NCBI GenBank assembly: GCA_965229685.1
Contig: OZ245920.1
Location: 3,286,001 to 3,350,000 of the forward strand
Direction: 5' to 3'
Length of the DNA: 64,000 bases
From: Pacificispira sp033344895
Lineage (GTDB): Bacteria > Pseudomonadota > Alphaproteobacteria > UBA8366 > Aestuariispiraceae
The notes under the pieces were generated by a model. That model saw nothing but the letters and a program-made list of their open reading frames with translations, had not been told where the DNA came from and ran no database searches. Positions within the stretch are counted from its first letter, which is position 1. Each line of letters begins with the position of its first letter. This document shows, piece by piece, positions 24,677-33,390 of the stretch. Position numbers and translations under genes: made by a program.

Positions 24677-25654
24677 ATGACCCAACGCGCCGTGTTCATT
24701 GTCTATCCCGGTTTCAGCCTGACCACGCTGGCAGTTCTGACCGATGCCTTCTTCGTCGCGAACTGGCAGTCCGGGCGGCCGATATACCGCTGGACCGTTG
24801 CCGTACCGGAGCAGGCGCGTCCACGGGGATTCAGCAATGTTTCCGTTGAAGCCGTCCCCCTGGAAGGCCTGAACCCGAAACAGGCTGACATCGTTCTGGC
24901 GCTCAGCAGTTTCGACCCCTACGGACTTGCCGACGCCACGGGGGTCACGGCGTTCCTGCGTGCCGCCCACCGCTTCGGCGCGCGCATCGCCGGGGTGGAA
25001 ACCGGCAGCGTTACCCTGGCCCGGGCCGGGTTGTTGAACGGTCGTGCAGCCGCCATCCACTGGGCCAATCGCGATGGCTTCATCGAAACCTTTCCGGAGG
25101 TCCCCGTCAGCGACAGACCGGTGGAGCGCGCCGGGCGCTGTCTGACCTGTGCCGGGGCCTCCTCCGCCGTCGATCTGGCCCTGAACCTGATAGAGGAGGA
25201 TGCGGGCCCCAACCTGGCACGCATCGTTTCCGCCCATATGCTGCGCCCGTCCGCCCTGACCCAGACCGGCACCAATGCCGCCCCCGGACCGGGGGATGAC
25301 CGGCTGGTCGCCGCCGCGTTGCGCCAGATGGAAGAGAATATCGACACCCCCCTGTCCCTGCGGGAGATCGCAGTCCGGGTCGCGTCGACGCAGAAGACCC
25401 TTGAGCGCCGCTTTCGCCGCGCCCTGGGCCGCACCCCTGGGGAGCATTACCTGACCCTACGCCTGAGCCGCGCCCAGAACCTGTTGCAGCAGACCAGCCT
25501 ATCGGTCGGCGAAATCGCTGCCGATACCGGTTTCGAAAGCCTGCCCAGCTTTTCCCGCGCCTACCGCACCCGTTTCGGCGTGCCGCCCAGCAAGGACCGT
25601 GTGCAGACGGAGACGGCGCCGGTGCCGCGCATGGTGCTTTCTCCCGCCCGCTAG
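24677..25654 (+). CDS. GlxA-family transcriptional regulator (DJ-1/PfpI domain plus AraC HTH)
   Basis: Encodes 325 residues. The N-terminal about 180 residues form a DJ-1/PfpI-like domain (RAVFIVYPGFSLTTLAVLTD, AGVETGSVTLARAGLLNGR), with no obvious nucleophile Cys. The C-terminal 100 residues are an AraC double helix-turn-helix (PLSLREIAVRVASTQKTLER and EIAADTGFESLPSFSRAYR). This is the architecture of GbdR, CdhR and ArgR-type activators of betaine, carnitine and arginine catabolism. It is divergent from the Rieske/GMC operon with a 113-nt shared promoter region, which points to local control. The last 4 nt overlap the convergent DnaB-like gene. Confidence 0.88.
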   Translation: MTQRAVFIVYPGFSLTTLAVLTDAFFVANWQSGRPIYRWTVAVPEQARPRGFSNVSVEAVPLEGLNPKQADIVLALSSFDPYGLADATGVTAFLRAAHRFGARIAGVETGSVTLARAGLLNGRAAAIHWANRDGFIETFPEVPVSDRPVERAGRCLTCAGASSAVDLALNLIEEDAGPNLARIVSAHMLRPSALTQTGTNAAPGPGDDRLVAAALRQMEENIDTPLSLREIAVRVASTQKTLERRFRRALGRTPGEHYLTLRLSRAQNLLQQTSLSVGEIAADTGFESLPSFSRAYRTRFGVPPSKDRVQTETAPVPRMVLSPAR

Positions 25655-26364
25655 GCCAGTGTTTCGAACCGGTAGCGGCCCTGATGCAGGAAGCAAGCCT
25701 TGTCGAACCGGGCGAGATCCACCGGGTTCGGCAGACGGATGTCCGACAGGTCCGGCAACACTTTCGTGGAGAGCTCGAAAGCGCGGTCGATCTGGGACAG
25801 GAAAATCAGAAACATGCCTGCCTCCCTGGCGATCCCGTGCAGCGCCTCGATCTGATCCGCGAGCGGCTGCGTTTCCCGCGGCTGATCCATAAGCTGCAGA
25901 TAGTCGATCACGGCGAGCGTCCCCCGTGGCATCTTGGACAGGCTCGCAATGATGGGCTCCGCGCCGATGGGGTCCGAGGCATCAATCCGAAACCGCCCCC
26001 CTATGTCCCCGGCCGCGCCGCCGGCTGCGAGAAATCGCGCCTCGGCCTCGGGGCCAGTGTATTCGAAGGTGAAGAAAATGCCCTGCCCGCCCGATCGCAG
26101 ATGCTCGACCAGGATTTCGAGCGCCAGAACGGTCTTGCCCTGCCCGGGCCGGGCCGCAAGCAGTATCAGGTCGCCGGGTACGAGCCGCGCCAGACAATCC
26201 GCGGCCGGACGGTTCTCTGACGCTTTTGCCGCCAGCAGGGACCAGCTTTCATAGCCTTCCTGTCGGGCAAGATCATCGAGGGCGGCGTGAAGTGGAATTG
26301 CGCGGTCACGGGCGATCCGCTTCGCCCGGCGCTTCAAACGAAAGATTGGTGCGGATAGTCGCAT
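25651..26364 (-). CDS. Stand-alone DnaB/KaiC-like P-loop ATPase
   Basis: Encodes 237 residues. Walker A is AARPGQGKTVLALEIL and Walker B LAVIDYLQLMDQP; LIFLSQIDRAFE follows. This is the RecA-like core of the replicative helicase C-terminal domain, but the DnaB N-terminal primase-binding domain is absent. Instead the first 45 residues are a basic helical stretch (RLKRRAKRIARDRAIPLHAA, then LARQEGYESWSLLAA). It is too short to be a replicative helicase. The ATG at 26364 follows GGAGG at 7 nt. No replication or mobile genes are nearby. Role unknown; perhaps a DNA-binding or regulatory ATPase. Confidence 0.75.
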   Translation of the reverse strand: MRLSAPIFRLKRRAKRIARDRAIPLHAALDDLARQEGYESWSLLAAKASENRPAADCLARLVPGDLILLAARPGQGKTVLALEILVEHLRSGGQGIFFTFEYTGPEAEARFLAAGGAAGDIGGRFRIDASDPIGAEPIIASLSKMPRGTLAVIDYLQLMDQPRETQPLADQIEALHGIAREAGMFLIFLSQIDRAFELSTKVLPDLSDIRLPNPVDLARFDKACFLHQGRYRFETLA

Positions 26365-26530
26365 GATGGAACCTCCAGTTCCGGTCCGTGACCGCACCCC
26401 CTCCTTATGCGTCCGGCCGGAAATGGTCGGTTCGAAAGATCATGCACCCTGCAGGTCGACTGCTTCCCGGTCGGAGGGAGGAGGCGCGGGCCGCGCCTGC
26501 CGCAAGGGTAGCGCATCGGACGGCAGCTGC

Positions 26531-26560
26531 AAAAGAAAAGGCGGCCCGAAGACCGCCTTT
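26531..26560 (-). terminator. Rho-independent terminator of the ETF-QO gene
   Basis: On the minus strand AAAGGCGG/CCGCCTTT encloses an 8-base loop and is followed by TCTTTT. It lies 22 nt after the ETF-QO stop codon. Confidence 0.82.
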
Positions 26561-26581
26561 CCAAGAGCGTTGTGGCAAACG

Positions 26582-28234
26582 CTACATGTTCGGATAGGTC
26601 GGCCCCTCGCCGCCCTGCGGGACCACCCAGTGGATGTTCTGGGTCGGATCCTTGATGTCGCAGGTCTTGCAGTGGACGCAGTTCTGCGCGTTGATCTGCA
26701 GGCGCGGGTTGGAGCCGTCGTCATCGCGGACGATCTCATAGACCCCGGCCGGGCAGTAGCGCTGCGCGGGCTCATCGTACTTGGCCAGATTGACTTCCAC
26801 CGGCACGGACGGATCCTTAAGGGTCAGGTGAACCGGCTGGTCTTCCTCATGGTTGGTGCCCGAGAAAGACACATTGGTCAGGCGATCGAAACTGATCACC
26901 CCGTCCGGCTTCGGATAGTCGATCTTCGGACACTGGTCCGCCGGCTTCAGGGCGGCATGGTCCGGGCCGTGGTGACTGATCGTCCAGGGCGCCTTGCCCC
27001 GGAACAGGACCGTATCGATGGCCGAATAGAAGAACCCGCCCCAGAAGCCCCATTTGAACGAGGGACGGATGTTGCGGACACCGTGGAGTTCGTCCCAGAC
27101 CCAGGTCTTCTTCAGCGCCTCCGGATAGGCGGTGATTTCGCGCGGGGCCTCGCCCTCGCCGGTCAGTGCCTCGAACAGCGCCTCGGCGGCGGTCATGCCG
27201 GACTTCATCGCGGTATGGGTGCCCTTGATCTTCGGCACGTTCAGGAAGCCCGCTTCACAGCCGACGATGCAGCCACCCGGGAAGGACAGTTTCGGAATCG
27301 ATTGGAAGCCGCCCTCGTTCAGGGCCCGCGCGCCGTAGGAAATGCGCTTACCGCCCTCCAGCACCTTTTTGATTTCCGGGTGATGCTTGAACCGCTGGAA
27401 TTCCATATAGGGGAAGAGATGCGGGTTTTCGTAGTCGAGGCCGATCACGAAACCGATCGACACCAGGTTCCCTTCAAGATGATACATGAAGGACCCGCCA
27501 TAGGTCTTCGTGTCCATCGGCCAACCGGTCGTATGCACAATCTTGCCGGGCTGGGACTTTGCCGGATCGATTTCCCACAATTCCTTCATGCCGATGCCAT
27601 AGGTCTGGACCTCGGCATCCTTGCGCAGGTCGAACTTCTCCATCAGCAGCTTGCCCAGATGGCCGCGGCAGCCTTCGGAGAACACGGTCTGCTTTGCGTG
27701 CAGTTCCATGCCGACCTGGAACATCGGACCTTCGCTGCCGTCCTTCAGGCGCCCCATATCGCCCGTCGCGACCCCCTTCACGCTGCCATCGTCGTGATAC
27801 AGGATCTCGGCGGCTGCGAAGCCGGGATAGATCTCGACCCCCATCGCCTCGGCCTGTTCGCCCAGCCAGCGGCACAGGTTGCCGAGCGAAATGATGTAGT
27901 TGCCGTGATTGTTCATCTGCGGCGGCGTGGGCAGACGAAACGCCCGGGATTCGGTCAGATACAGGAAGTGGTCGTCCTTTGCCGGCGTATCCAGCGGCGC
28001 CCCCTTCTCTTTCCAGTCGGGGATCAGCTCGTTCAGCGCACGCGGCTCAAGCACGGCACCGGACAGGATATGGGCTCCGACCTCCGCGCCCTTCTCAATG
28101 ACGCAGACGGCAATTTCCTTGCCGGTCTCCTGTTCCAACTGCTTCAGACGGATCGCCGTAGCCAGACCGGAAGGGCCCGCGCCCACGATCACCACGTCAT
28201 ATTCCATGCTTTCGCGTTCGACCGCCTCGGACAT
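26582..28234 (-). CDS. Electron transfer flavoprotein-ubiquinone oxidoreductase
   Basis: Encodes 550 residues. FAD motif YDVVIVGAGPSGLATAIRL at the N-terminus. Central ETF-QO segments such as WGEIDPAKSQPGKIVHTTGWP-like sequence are present. The C-terminal 4Fe-4S cluster uses cysteines in RYCPAGVYE and NCVHCKTCDIKDP. It passes electrons from ETF, loaded by acyl-CoA, dimethylglycine and sarcosine dehydrogenases, to ubiquinone in the inner membrane. It is transcribed alone, divergent from the uracil-DNA glycosylase gene, and closed by a terminator. It would be a natural electron outlet for the DMGDH-like enzyme at 37-40 kb. Confidence 0.95.
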   Translation of the reverse strand: MSEAVERESMEYDVVIVGAGPSGLATAIRLKQLEQETGKEIAVCVIEKGAEVGAHILSGAVLEPRALNELIPDWKEKGAPLDTPAKDDHFLYLTESRAFRLPTPPQMNNHGNYIISLGNLCRWLGEQAEAMGVEIYPGFAAAEILYHDDGSVKGVATGDMGRLKDGSEGPMFQVGMELHAKQTVFSEGCRGHLGKLLMEKFDLRKDAEVQTYGIGMKELWEIDPAKSQPGKIVHTTGWPMDTKTYGGSFMYHLEGNLVSIGFVIGLDYENPHLFPYMEFQRFKHHPEIKKVLEGGKRISYGARALNEGGFQSIPKLSFPGGCIVGCEAGFLNVPKIKGTHTAMKSGMTAAEALFEALTGEGEAPREITAYPEALKKTWVWDELHGVRNIRPSFKWGFWGGFFYSAIDTVLFRGKAPWTISHHGPDHAALKPADQCPKIDYPKPDGVISFDRLTNVSFSGTNHEEDQPVHLTLKDPSVPVEVNLAKYDEPAQRYCPAGVYEIVRDDDGSNPRLQINAQNCVHCKTCDIKDPTQNIHWVVPQGGEGPTYPNM

Positions 28235-28323
28235 AATACGGACCCCTTATCGTTGACCCTGGAACGCTGCTCTTGGCGTCCCCCAATTCGGCAGGCACAA
28301 TAAAGGCTGAAGCCGAAAACGCA

Positions 28324-29181
28324 ATGACGGTTGGCGACGGGAACGTGCTGGAAAACGACGCAAAAGCCCTGATTTCTGCGCTGGAATGGCAGGTCGCCAT
28401 GGGCGTGGACGAGGCCATTGCCGACGGACCGGTCGACCGCTATGCGCTTGCCGCCGCGCGGCGCCAGGCCCGTGCCGAGCAGGCCAGATCCGCTGCCCCC
28501 GCCCAGGCCGCCGCGCAGGCCTTTCCCGTTCCCCGGCCGCGGGCGGAAGCCGGGGCGCCGCTGGGCGCCGCTGAGGCCGCCGCGGCGGGTCAGAAGGCCG
28601 CGCGCGACTGCAAGACACTGGAGGACCTGCGCCTCGCCCTGGAAGGGTTTGACGGATGCGCCCTGCGCAATACCGCAACCCAGCTCGTCTTTGGCGATGG
28701 CAATCCGCAGGCGGACATCATGGTAATCGGCGAAGCGCCCGGCGCCGACGAGGACCGGCAGGGCAAGCCCTTCGTCGGCGTGTCCGGCCAGTTGCTGGAC
28801 CGGATGCTGTCCTTCATCGGCCTGACGCGCGAGGCATTTTACATCACCAACACGGTCTACTGGCGGCCGCCCGGCAACCGAAAGCCGAATGACGGCGAAT
28901 TCGCCGTCTGCCGCCCTTTCGTCGACCGGCATATCGAATTGATCGATCCGAAACTGCTGCTGCTGGTCGGTGACAAATCCGTGCGTGGCCTGGCCGGGGC
29001 AACGACAGGCATCACCCGCAGCCGGGGGCAATGGTACGATGTGAAGGTCGGCGACAAAACGATCCCGGCCCTCGCCACCTTCCACCCCGCCTATCTGCTG
29101 CGCACCCCCGCCGCCAAACGCCAGGCCTGGCAGGACCTGCTGACCTTCCAACGAAAGATGCGGGAGATGGGGCTGGGCTGA
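28324..29181 (+). CDS. Uracil-DNA glycosylase, family 4-like
   Basis: Encodes 285 residues. Removes uracil from DNA in base-excision repair. The catalytic motif GEAPGADEDRQGKPFVG (137-152) and the C-terminal TFHPAYLLR loop are those of families 4/5. The first 90 residues are an Ala-rich, probably disordered region. Of the four cysteines that hold the 4Fe-4S cluster in family 4, only Cys112 and Cys196 are visible: Phe109 and Trp180 (VYWRPPGNR) replace the others, so the cluster is probably absent. I recall WRPPGNR in other alphaproteobacterial members. ATG at 28324 is chosen over a TTG at 28273. Confidence 0.87.
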   Translation: MTVGDGNVLENDAKALISALEWQVAMGVDEAIADGPVDRYALAAARRQARAEQARSAAPAQAAAQAFPVPRPRAEAGAPLGAAEAAAAGQKAARDCKTLEDLRLALEGFDGCALRNTATQLVFGDGNPQADIMVIGEAPGADEDRQGKPFVGVSGQLLDRMLSFIGLTREAFYITNTVYWRPPGNRKPNDGEFAVCRPFVDRHIELIDPKLLLLVGDKSVRGLAGATTGITRSRGQWYDVKVGDKTIPALATFHPAYLLRTPAAKRQAWQDLLTFQRKMREMGLG

Positions 29182-29187
29182 AATGCC

Positions 29188-30048
29188 CTAGCGGAACATC
29201 AGAATCGGCAGGCGGCAGGAACGGACAAGGCTGGTTGTCGTCGATCCGATGATCAGGTTGCGGATGCGGCTGTGGCCATAGGCCCCCATGATGACCATCT
29301 GGCTCTGTTTCTCGATTGCAGCATTGGGGATCGCCTGTTCCGGCTCCCCCGCACCGATTTCCCAGGTTGCCGACAGACCGGCCTGTTTCAGCGTCGCCGC
29401 CACACCTTCCAATTCAGCCCGGGAATCCGGCGTGTCGTCTCCGGCCTTCAGGATATGGAACGCGATTCCGGCATAGGCCGCGGCGGCCGAACCGGACAGG
29501 TAGCGCACGGCCTTGGCGATGCTGGTGCCGCCGTCATAGGCGATCAGGCACCGTTCGATCGGGCTGAATTCGTAGTTTGCCACGAGAACCGGCTTGTCCG
29601 ATCCGCGCAGCACGCGTTCGAGGTTTGAGCCCAGATGCTCGCGGGCAAAGCCGGAGGCTTCCCCCCGCTTGCCGATGACGATGACATCCGCTTCCTGTTC
29701 GGCGATGGCGTCTGCCAGATCGTCGTGACGCAGCCGGGTTTCGACCGTGGCATCGGTCTTGTCCGCCAAGCGGGCAGAGACATCCTCCAGAATGGCCCGT
29801 CCCCGCGCCAGGGCAAGCTGCGCCCATTCCTCATCCGCCGCCGACAGCTTGGTCAGCAGGTCCGTCCGCGCCCCGAGGCTGAGATTGCCGCTAAGATCCG
29901 CCGGGACGCTCTGGCGCGACCGCCGGCCCAGCATATGGGTCACCATGATCTGCGATGGCGCGTTGAGATTGGCCAGCCAGGCCGCATGGTCGCAGACGCT
30001 GGCCGAATAAACGGACCCGTCCACGAAAGCCGCGAGTTTCAAGCTCAT
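29188..30048 (-). CDS. Tandem-domain universal stress protein (UspA family)
   Basis: Encodes 286 residues with two Usp folds in tandem. The second carries the ATP-binding consensus as MGAYGHSRIRNLIIGSTTTS (G-x2-G-x9-G-S/T). The first has a degenerate counterpart (VIGKRGEASGFAREHLGSNL). It starts 8 nt after the SulP transporter stop on the same strand, so the two are one operon; such SulP-UspA pairs are seen in other bacteria. It may regulate the transporter or respond to the same stress. ATG at 30048 (MSLKLAAFVDGS) is preferred over an upstream frame that would overlap the transporter. Confidence 0.87.
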   Translation of the reverse strand: MSLKLAAFVDGSVYSASVCDHAAWLANLNAPSQIMVTHMLGRRSRQSVPADLSGNLSLGARTDLLTKLSAADEEWAQLALARGRAILEDVSARLADKTDATVETRLRHDDLADAIAEQEADVIVIGKRGEASGFAREHLGSNLERVLRGSDKPVLVANYEFSPIERCLIAYDGGTSIAKAVRYLSGSAAAAYAGIAFHILKAGDDTPDSRAELEGVAATLKQAGLSATWEIGAGEPEQAIPNAAIEKQSQMVIMGAYGHSRIRNLIIGSTTTSLVRSCRLPILMFR

Positions 30049-30055
30049 TCCCCCC

Positions 30056-31543
30056 TCAATGCCCCAACAGCTTGTCCAGGGCGCCCGGCTGATCGGCGAC
30101 ACCCAATTTGTCGACGATCGTTTCGGACGCCTTGTTCATGCCGACGAGGTCCACCTGCGTCCCTTCTCTGCGGAACTTCAGGATCACCATGTCCACGGCG
30201 GCGACGCTGGAAATGTCCCAGATATGCGCCTTGCTGACGTCGATGATGACGGAGTCGGGCGCCTCGCGAAAGTCGAAGGCACGTTCGAAGGCTTCGGCAC
30301 TGGCGAAAAAGATCTGGCCTTCGACGATGTAGGTTCGCGTCCGGCCGTCCGGCGTGATGGTGCTGGTCACGCGGAACAATTGCGCGATCTTCGCCGCGAA
30401 GAACAGTGCCGACAGCAGCACGCCGAACGCGACGCCGATCGCCAGGTTATGCGTGTAGACGACGAGAGCGACGGTGCTGAGCATGACGATCGAAGACGAT
30501 CGCGGGTTGGTGCGCAGGGACTTGATCGACGACCAGCTGAAAGTCCCGACCGACACCATGATCATGATCGCGACCAGCGCGGCCATCGGGATCTGGCTGA
30601 CCAGATCGCCCAGGACCAGGATCATGAACAACAGGCCGCAGCCGGCGAAGAAACCGGAAAGACGCCCCCGTCCACCGGATTTAACATTGATGATCGACTG
30701 ACCGATCATCGCGCAACCGGCCATGCCGCCCAGGAAGCCGGTGACCGTGTTCGCCACACCCTGACCGATGCATTCGCGATTCTTGTCGCCGGTCGTGTCG
30801 GTCAGTTCGTCGACGATCTGGGCCGTCATCATGCTTTCCAGCAGACCGACCGCCGCCACCGCCAGAGAATAGGGCAGGATGATCCACAGCGTCTCCAGCG
30901 TCAGTGGCACGTCCGGCAGCAGGAAGATCGGCAGGGTATCCGGCAACTCACCCATATCGCCCACGGTCCGCAGGTCCAGTCCGAAGCCCCAGACAATCGC
31001 GGTGATGATGATGATGCAGATCAGCGGCGACGGAATGATCGAGATGAAGCGCGGGACCAGATAGATGATCGCGAGCCCCAGCGCGACGAGCGCATAGGTC
31101 ATCGGCGGCACATCGATCAGTTCCGGCAGCTGCGCCATGAAGATCAGAATCGCCAGCGCATTGACGAAACCGGTCATGACCGAGCGCGAGACAAACCGCA
31201 TGACACGGGCCAGTTTCAGCCAGCCCGCCGCTATCTGGATCACGCCGGTCAGGACCGTACAGGCCAGCAGGTACTGCAGACCATGATCACGAACCAGCGT
31301 TACCATGACGACCGCCGTCGCCGCCGTCGCCGCCGAGATCATGCCCGGCCGTCCGCCGACAATCGATGTCAGCACGGCGATCGAGAAGGAGGCATAGAGG
31401 CCGATCTTCGGGTCGACGCCGGCAATGATCGAAAAGGCGATCGCCTCTGGAATCAGGGCCAGGGCGACCACGAGGCCGGCCAGAAGGTCGGCGCGGACAT
31501 TGCCCAGCCATTCATGTTTCAGGGTTCGAAGATGGTCGGTCAT
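30056..31543 (-). CDS. SulP-family anion transporter with STAS domain
   Basis: Encodes 495 residues. About 12 membrane helices start from ADLLAGLVVALALIPEAIAF, the SulP signature in which PEAIAFS matches the usual P-x-A-x-A-Y/F-A. The C-terminal about 110 residues form a cytoplasmic STAS domain (VIIDVSKAHIWDISSVAAVD). SulP proteins carry sulfate, bicarbonate or dicarboxylates; the SxxxIPEAIAFS version here is often a bicarbonate or sulfate carrier, but the substrate is not determined. ATG at 31543 begins MTDHLRTLKHEWLGN. It is the first gene of the operon with the UspA protein. Confidence 0.9.
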   Translation of the reverse strand: MTDHLRTLKHEWLGNVRADLLAGLVVALALIPEAIAFSIIAGVDPKIGLYASFSIAVLTSIVGGRPGMISAATAATAVVMVTLVRDHGLQYLLACTVLTGVIQIAAGWLKLARVMRFVSRSVMTGFVNALAILIFMAQLPELIDVPPMTYALVALGLAIIYLVPRFISIIPSPLICIIIITAIVWGFGLDLRTVGDMGELPDTLPIFLLPDVPLTLETLWIILPYSLAVAAVGLLESMMTAQIVDELTDTTGDKNRECIGQGVANTVTGFLGGMAGCAMIGQSIINVKSGGRGRLSGFFAGCGLLFMILVLGDLVSQIPMAALVAIMIMVSVGTFSWSSIKSLRTNPRSSSIVMLSTVALVVYTHNLAIGVAFGVLLSALFFAAKIAQLFRVTSTITPDGRTRTYIVEGQIFFASAEAFERAFDFREAPDSVIIDVSKAHIWDISSVAAVDMVILKFRREGTQVDLVGMNKASETIVDKLGVADQPGALDKLLGH

Positions 31544-31662
31544 CGCGGGTCCTGAGGTCGGGCCCATCGGATGAGCCGGTGTTTCGCATAATCCCGTCCG
31601 GGAAAGGCGCGGACCCTACAATGCTGCACCGCACAAAATCAAGCCCATGTCGCCCGCCGACC

Positions 31663-31700
31663 AAAGGAAAACGCCCCGCATCTGACGATACGGGGCGTTT
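31663..31700 (-). terminator. Rho-independent terminator of the BCCT transporter gene
   Basis: Perfect 10-bp stem AAACGCCCCG/CGGGGCGTTT (31669-31678 with 31691-31700) followed on the minus strand by TTCCTTT. It lies 32 nt after the stop codon of the transporter. Confidence 0.85.
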
Positions 31701-31731
31701 CACTGAAGCGACCTTCAGTTTGTGGTCGGAA

Positions 31732-33390
31732 CTAGGCGGCCTTCTTCAGGTGTTTGCGTTCCTGCATCAGGCCCCGATAGATCGCATAGCACATGACCAG
31801 CAGGACGACCGTGAAAGGCAGCCCGGTGGAAATCACCATCGACTGCAGGGATTTCAGCCCCCCGGCAGAGAGCAACAGCACGATCGCCACGGCACCTTCG
31901 AAGATGCACCAGAAGACGCGCTGCGGCACCGGACCGTCGGTCTTGCCACCGGCCGTGATGGTGTCGATGACCAGCGAGCCGCTGTCGGACGACGTCACGA
32001 AGAACACGATCACCAGCACGATCCCGATGAACGAGGTCAGCGAGGCGAGCGGCATCGCATCCAGCATCTTGAACAGCTGCAGTTCCAGCGCCGCATCCTG
32101 TGCCGCGGTGTAGCCCTCGACCAGAACCTGCTGAATGGCCACGCCACCGAAGACCGACATCCAAAGGACGCAGACCAGCGACGGAATGATCAGGACGCAG
32201 GTTACGAATTCGCGGACGGTTCGTCCCCGGCTGACCCGCGCGATGAACATGCCGACGAACGGGGACCAGGAAATCCACCAAGCCCAGTAGAATGACGTCC
32301 AGCCCTGGCTGAAGTTGACATCCTCACGCCCGAACGGGTTGGACAGGGCCGGCAGATACTCGACATAGGCCACCAGATTGGACGCAAAGCCCGACAGGAC
32401 CGCGACTGTCGGCCCGGCGAAAAGCACGAAAATCAACAGCAGAAAGGCAAGGCCCATGTTGATTTCCGAAAGAACTTTGACGCCCCCTTCAAGCCCGCGC
32501 AGGACCGAAATCAATGCGATGGCCGTGATCCCGGAAATCAGGACCACCTCTGCCGTGCTGCTGGCCGGAATGCCGAACAGTTCCTCCAGGCCGGCATTCG
32601 CCTGCGTCGCGCCAAGCCCCAGAGACGTGGCCAGCCCGAACAGGGTTGCGAAGACCGCGAGCGTGTCGATGACATGCCCGACCCAGCCCCAGACGCGCTC
32701 GCCGAAAATCGGATAGAAGGCGGAGCGGATCGAGAGCGGAAGCCCCTTGTTGTAACTGAAAAGCGCAAGGGACAGAGCCACAACGGCATAGATCGCCCAG
32801 GGGTGCAGTGCCCAGTGGAAGATCGTCGTGGCCATGCCGAGCCTCAAGGCCTCTGCCTGATCCCCCGCGGCCGCGCCGAGCGGGGCCCAATCCGTGCGCA
32901 CACCGTTCTCGACGGTCGTGCCGCCCATGGCGGTGGAGAAATGGGTCATCGGTTCGGACACGCCGTAGAACATCAGGCCGATGCCCATACCGGCCGCGAA
33001 GAGCATCGCGAACCAGCCGAGGTAACTGAAATCGGGTGTCGCCTGGGCACCCCCCAACCGGACATTGCCCAGCGGAGTCACGATCAGCATCAGACAGAAC
33101 AGCACGAAAATGTTCGCCGCGCCGAGGAAGAACCAGTCGAAGCCCGTGGTCACCGCGCTGAACAGCCAGGAGAAGGCCGCGCCCGCCTGCTCCGGAAGGG
33201 CCAATGTGTAGAACACGAAGGCCACGATCGTGATGCCGGAGATCATGAACACCGGGTTGTGGATGTCGAAACCGAGAGGGCCGACATTCCCGCCGATATT
33301 GTCCTGCCCGATCTCGTAATCGGTCTTGATCACATGGGCGTGCCCGTCCGGACTGGGAACGCCCTGCGATGGAGAGGGTGTGTCGCTCAT
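31732..33390 (-). CDS. BCCT-family betaine/carnitine/choline transporter
   Basis: Encodes 552 residues with about 12 membrane helices. The glycine stretch AAGMGIGLMFYGVSEP and the family signature WTSFYWAWWISWSPFVGMFI with aromatic-box tryptophans are present. Na+- or H+-coupled import of quaternary ammonium compounds is expected. The C-terminus is short (KHLKKAA), lacking the long osmosensing tail of BetP, which suggests nutrient uptake rather than osmosensing. It is monocistronic with its own terminator. It fits with the choline/betaine-type enzymes at 21-24 kb and 37-40 kb. Exact substrate unknown. Confidence 0.92.
   Translation of the reverse strand: MSDTPSPSQGVPSPDGHAHVIKTDYEIGQDNIGGNVGPLGFDIHNPVFMISGITIVAFVFYTLALPEQAGAAFSWLFSAVTTGFDWFFLGAANIFVLFCLMLIVTPLGNVRLGGAQATPDFSYLGWFAMLFAAGMGIGLMFYGVSEPMTHFSTAMGGTTVENGVRTDWAPLGAAAGDQAEALRLGMATTIFHWALHPWAIYAVVALSLALFSYNKGLPLSIRSAFYPIFGERVWGWVGHVIDTLAVFATLFGLATSLGLGATQANAGLEELFGIPASSTAEVVLISGITAIALISVLRGLEGGVKVLSEINMGLAFLLLIFVLFAGPTVAVLSGFASNLVAYVEYLPALSNPFGREDVNFSQGWTSFYWAWWISWSPFVGMFIARVSRGRTVREFVTCVLIIPSLVCVLWMSVFGGVAIQQVLVEGYTAAQDAALELQLFKMLDAMPLASLTSFIGIVLVIVFFVTSSDSGSLVIDTITAGGKTDGPVPQRVFWCIFEGAVAIVLLLSAGGLKSLQSMVISTGLPFTVVLLVMCYAIYRGLMQERKHLKKAA

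Noticed and set aside
26363..28303. Plus-strand open frame of about 645 codons opposite ETF-QO
   Set aside because: Antisense to a complete ETF-QO gene with intact FAD and 4Fe-4S motifs and a terminator; its own translation shows no domain.
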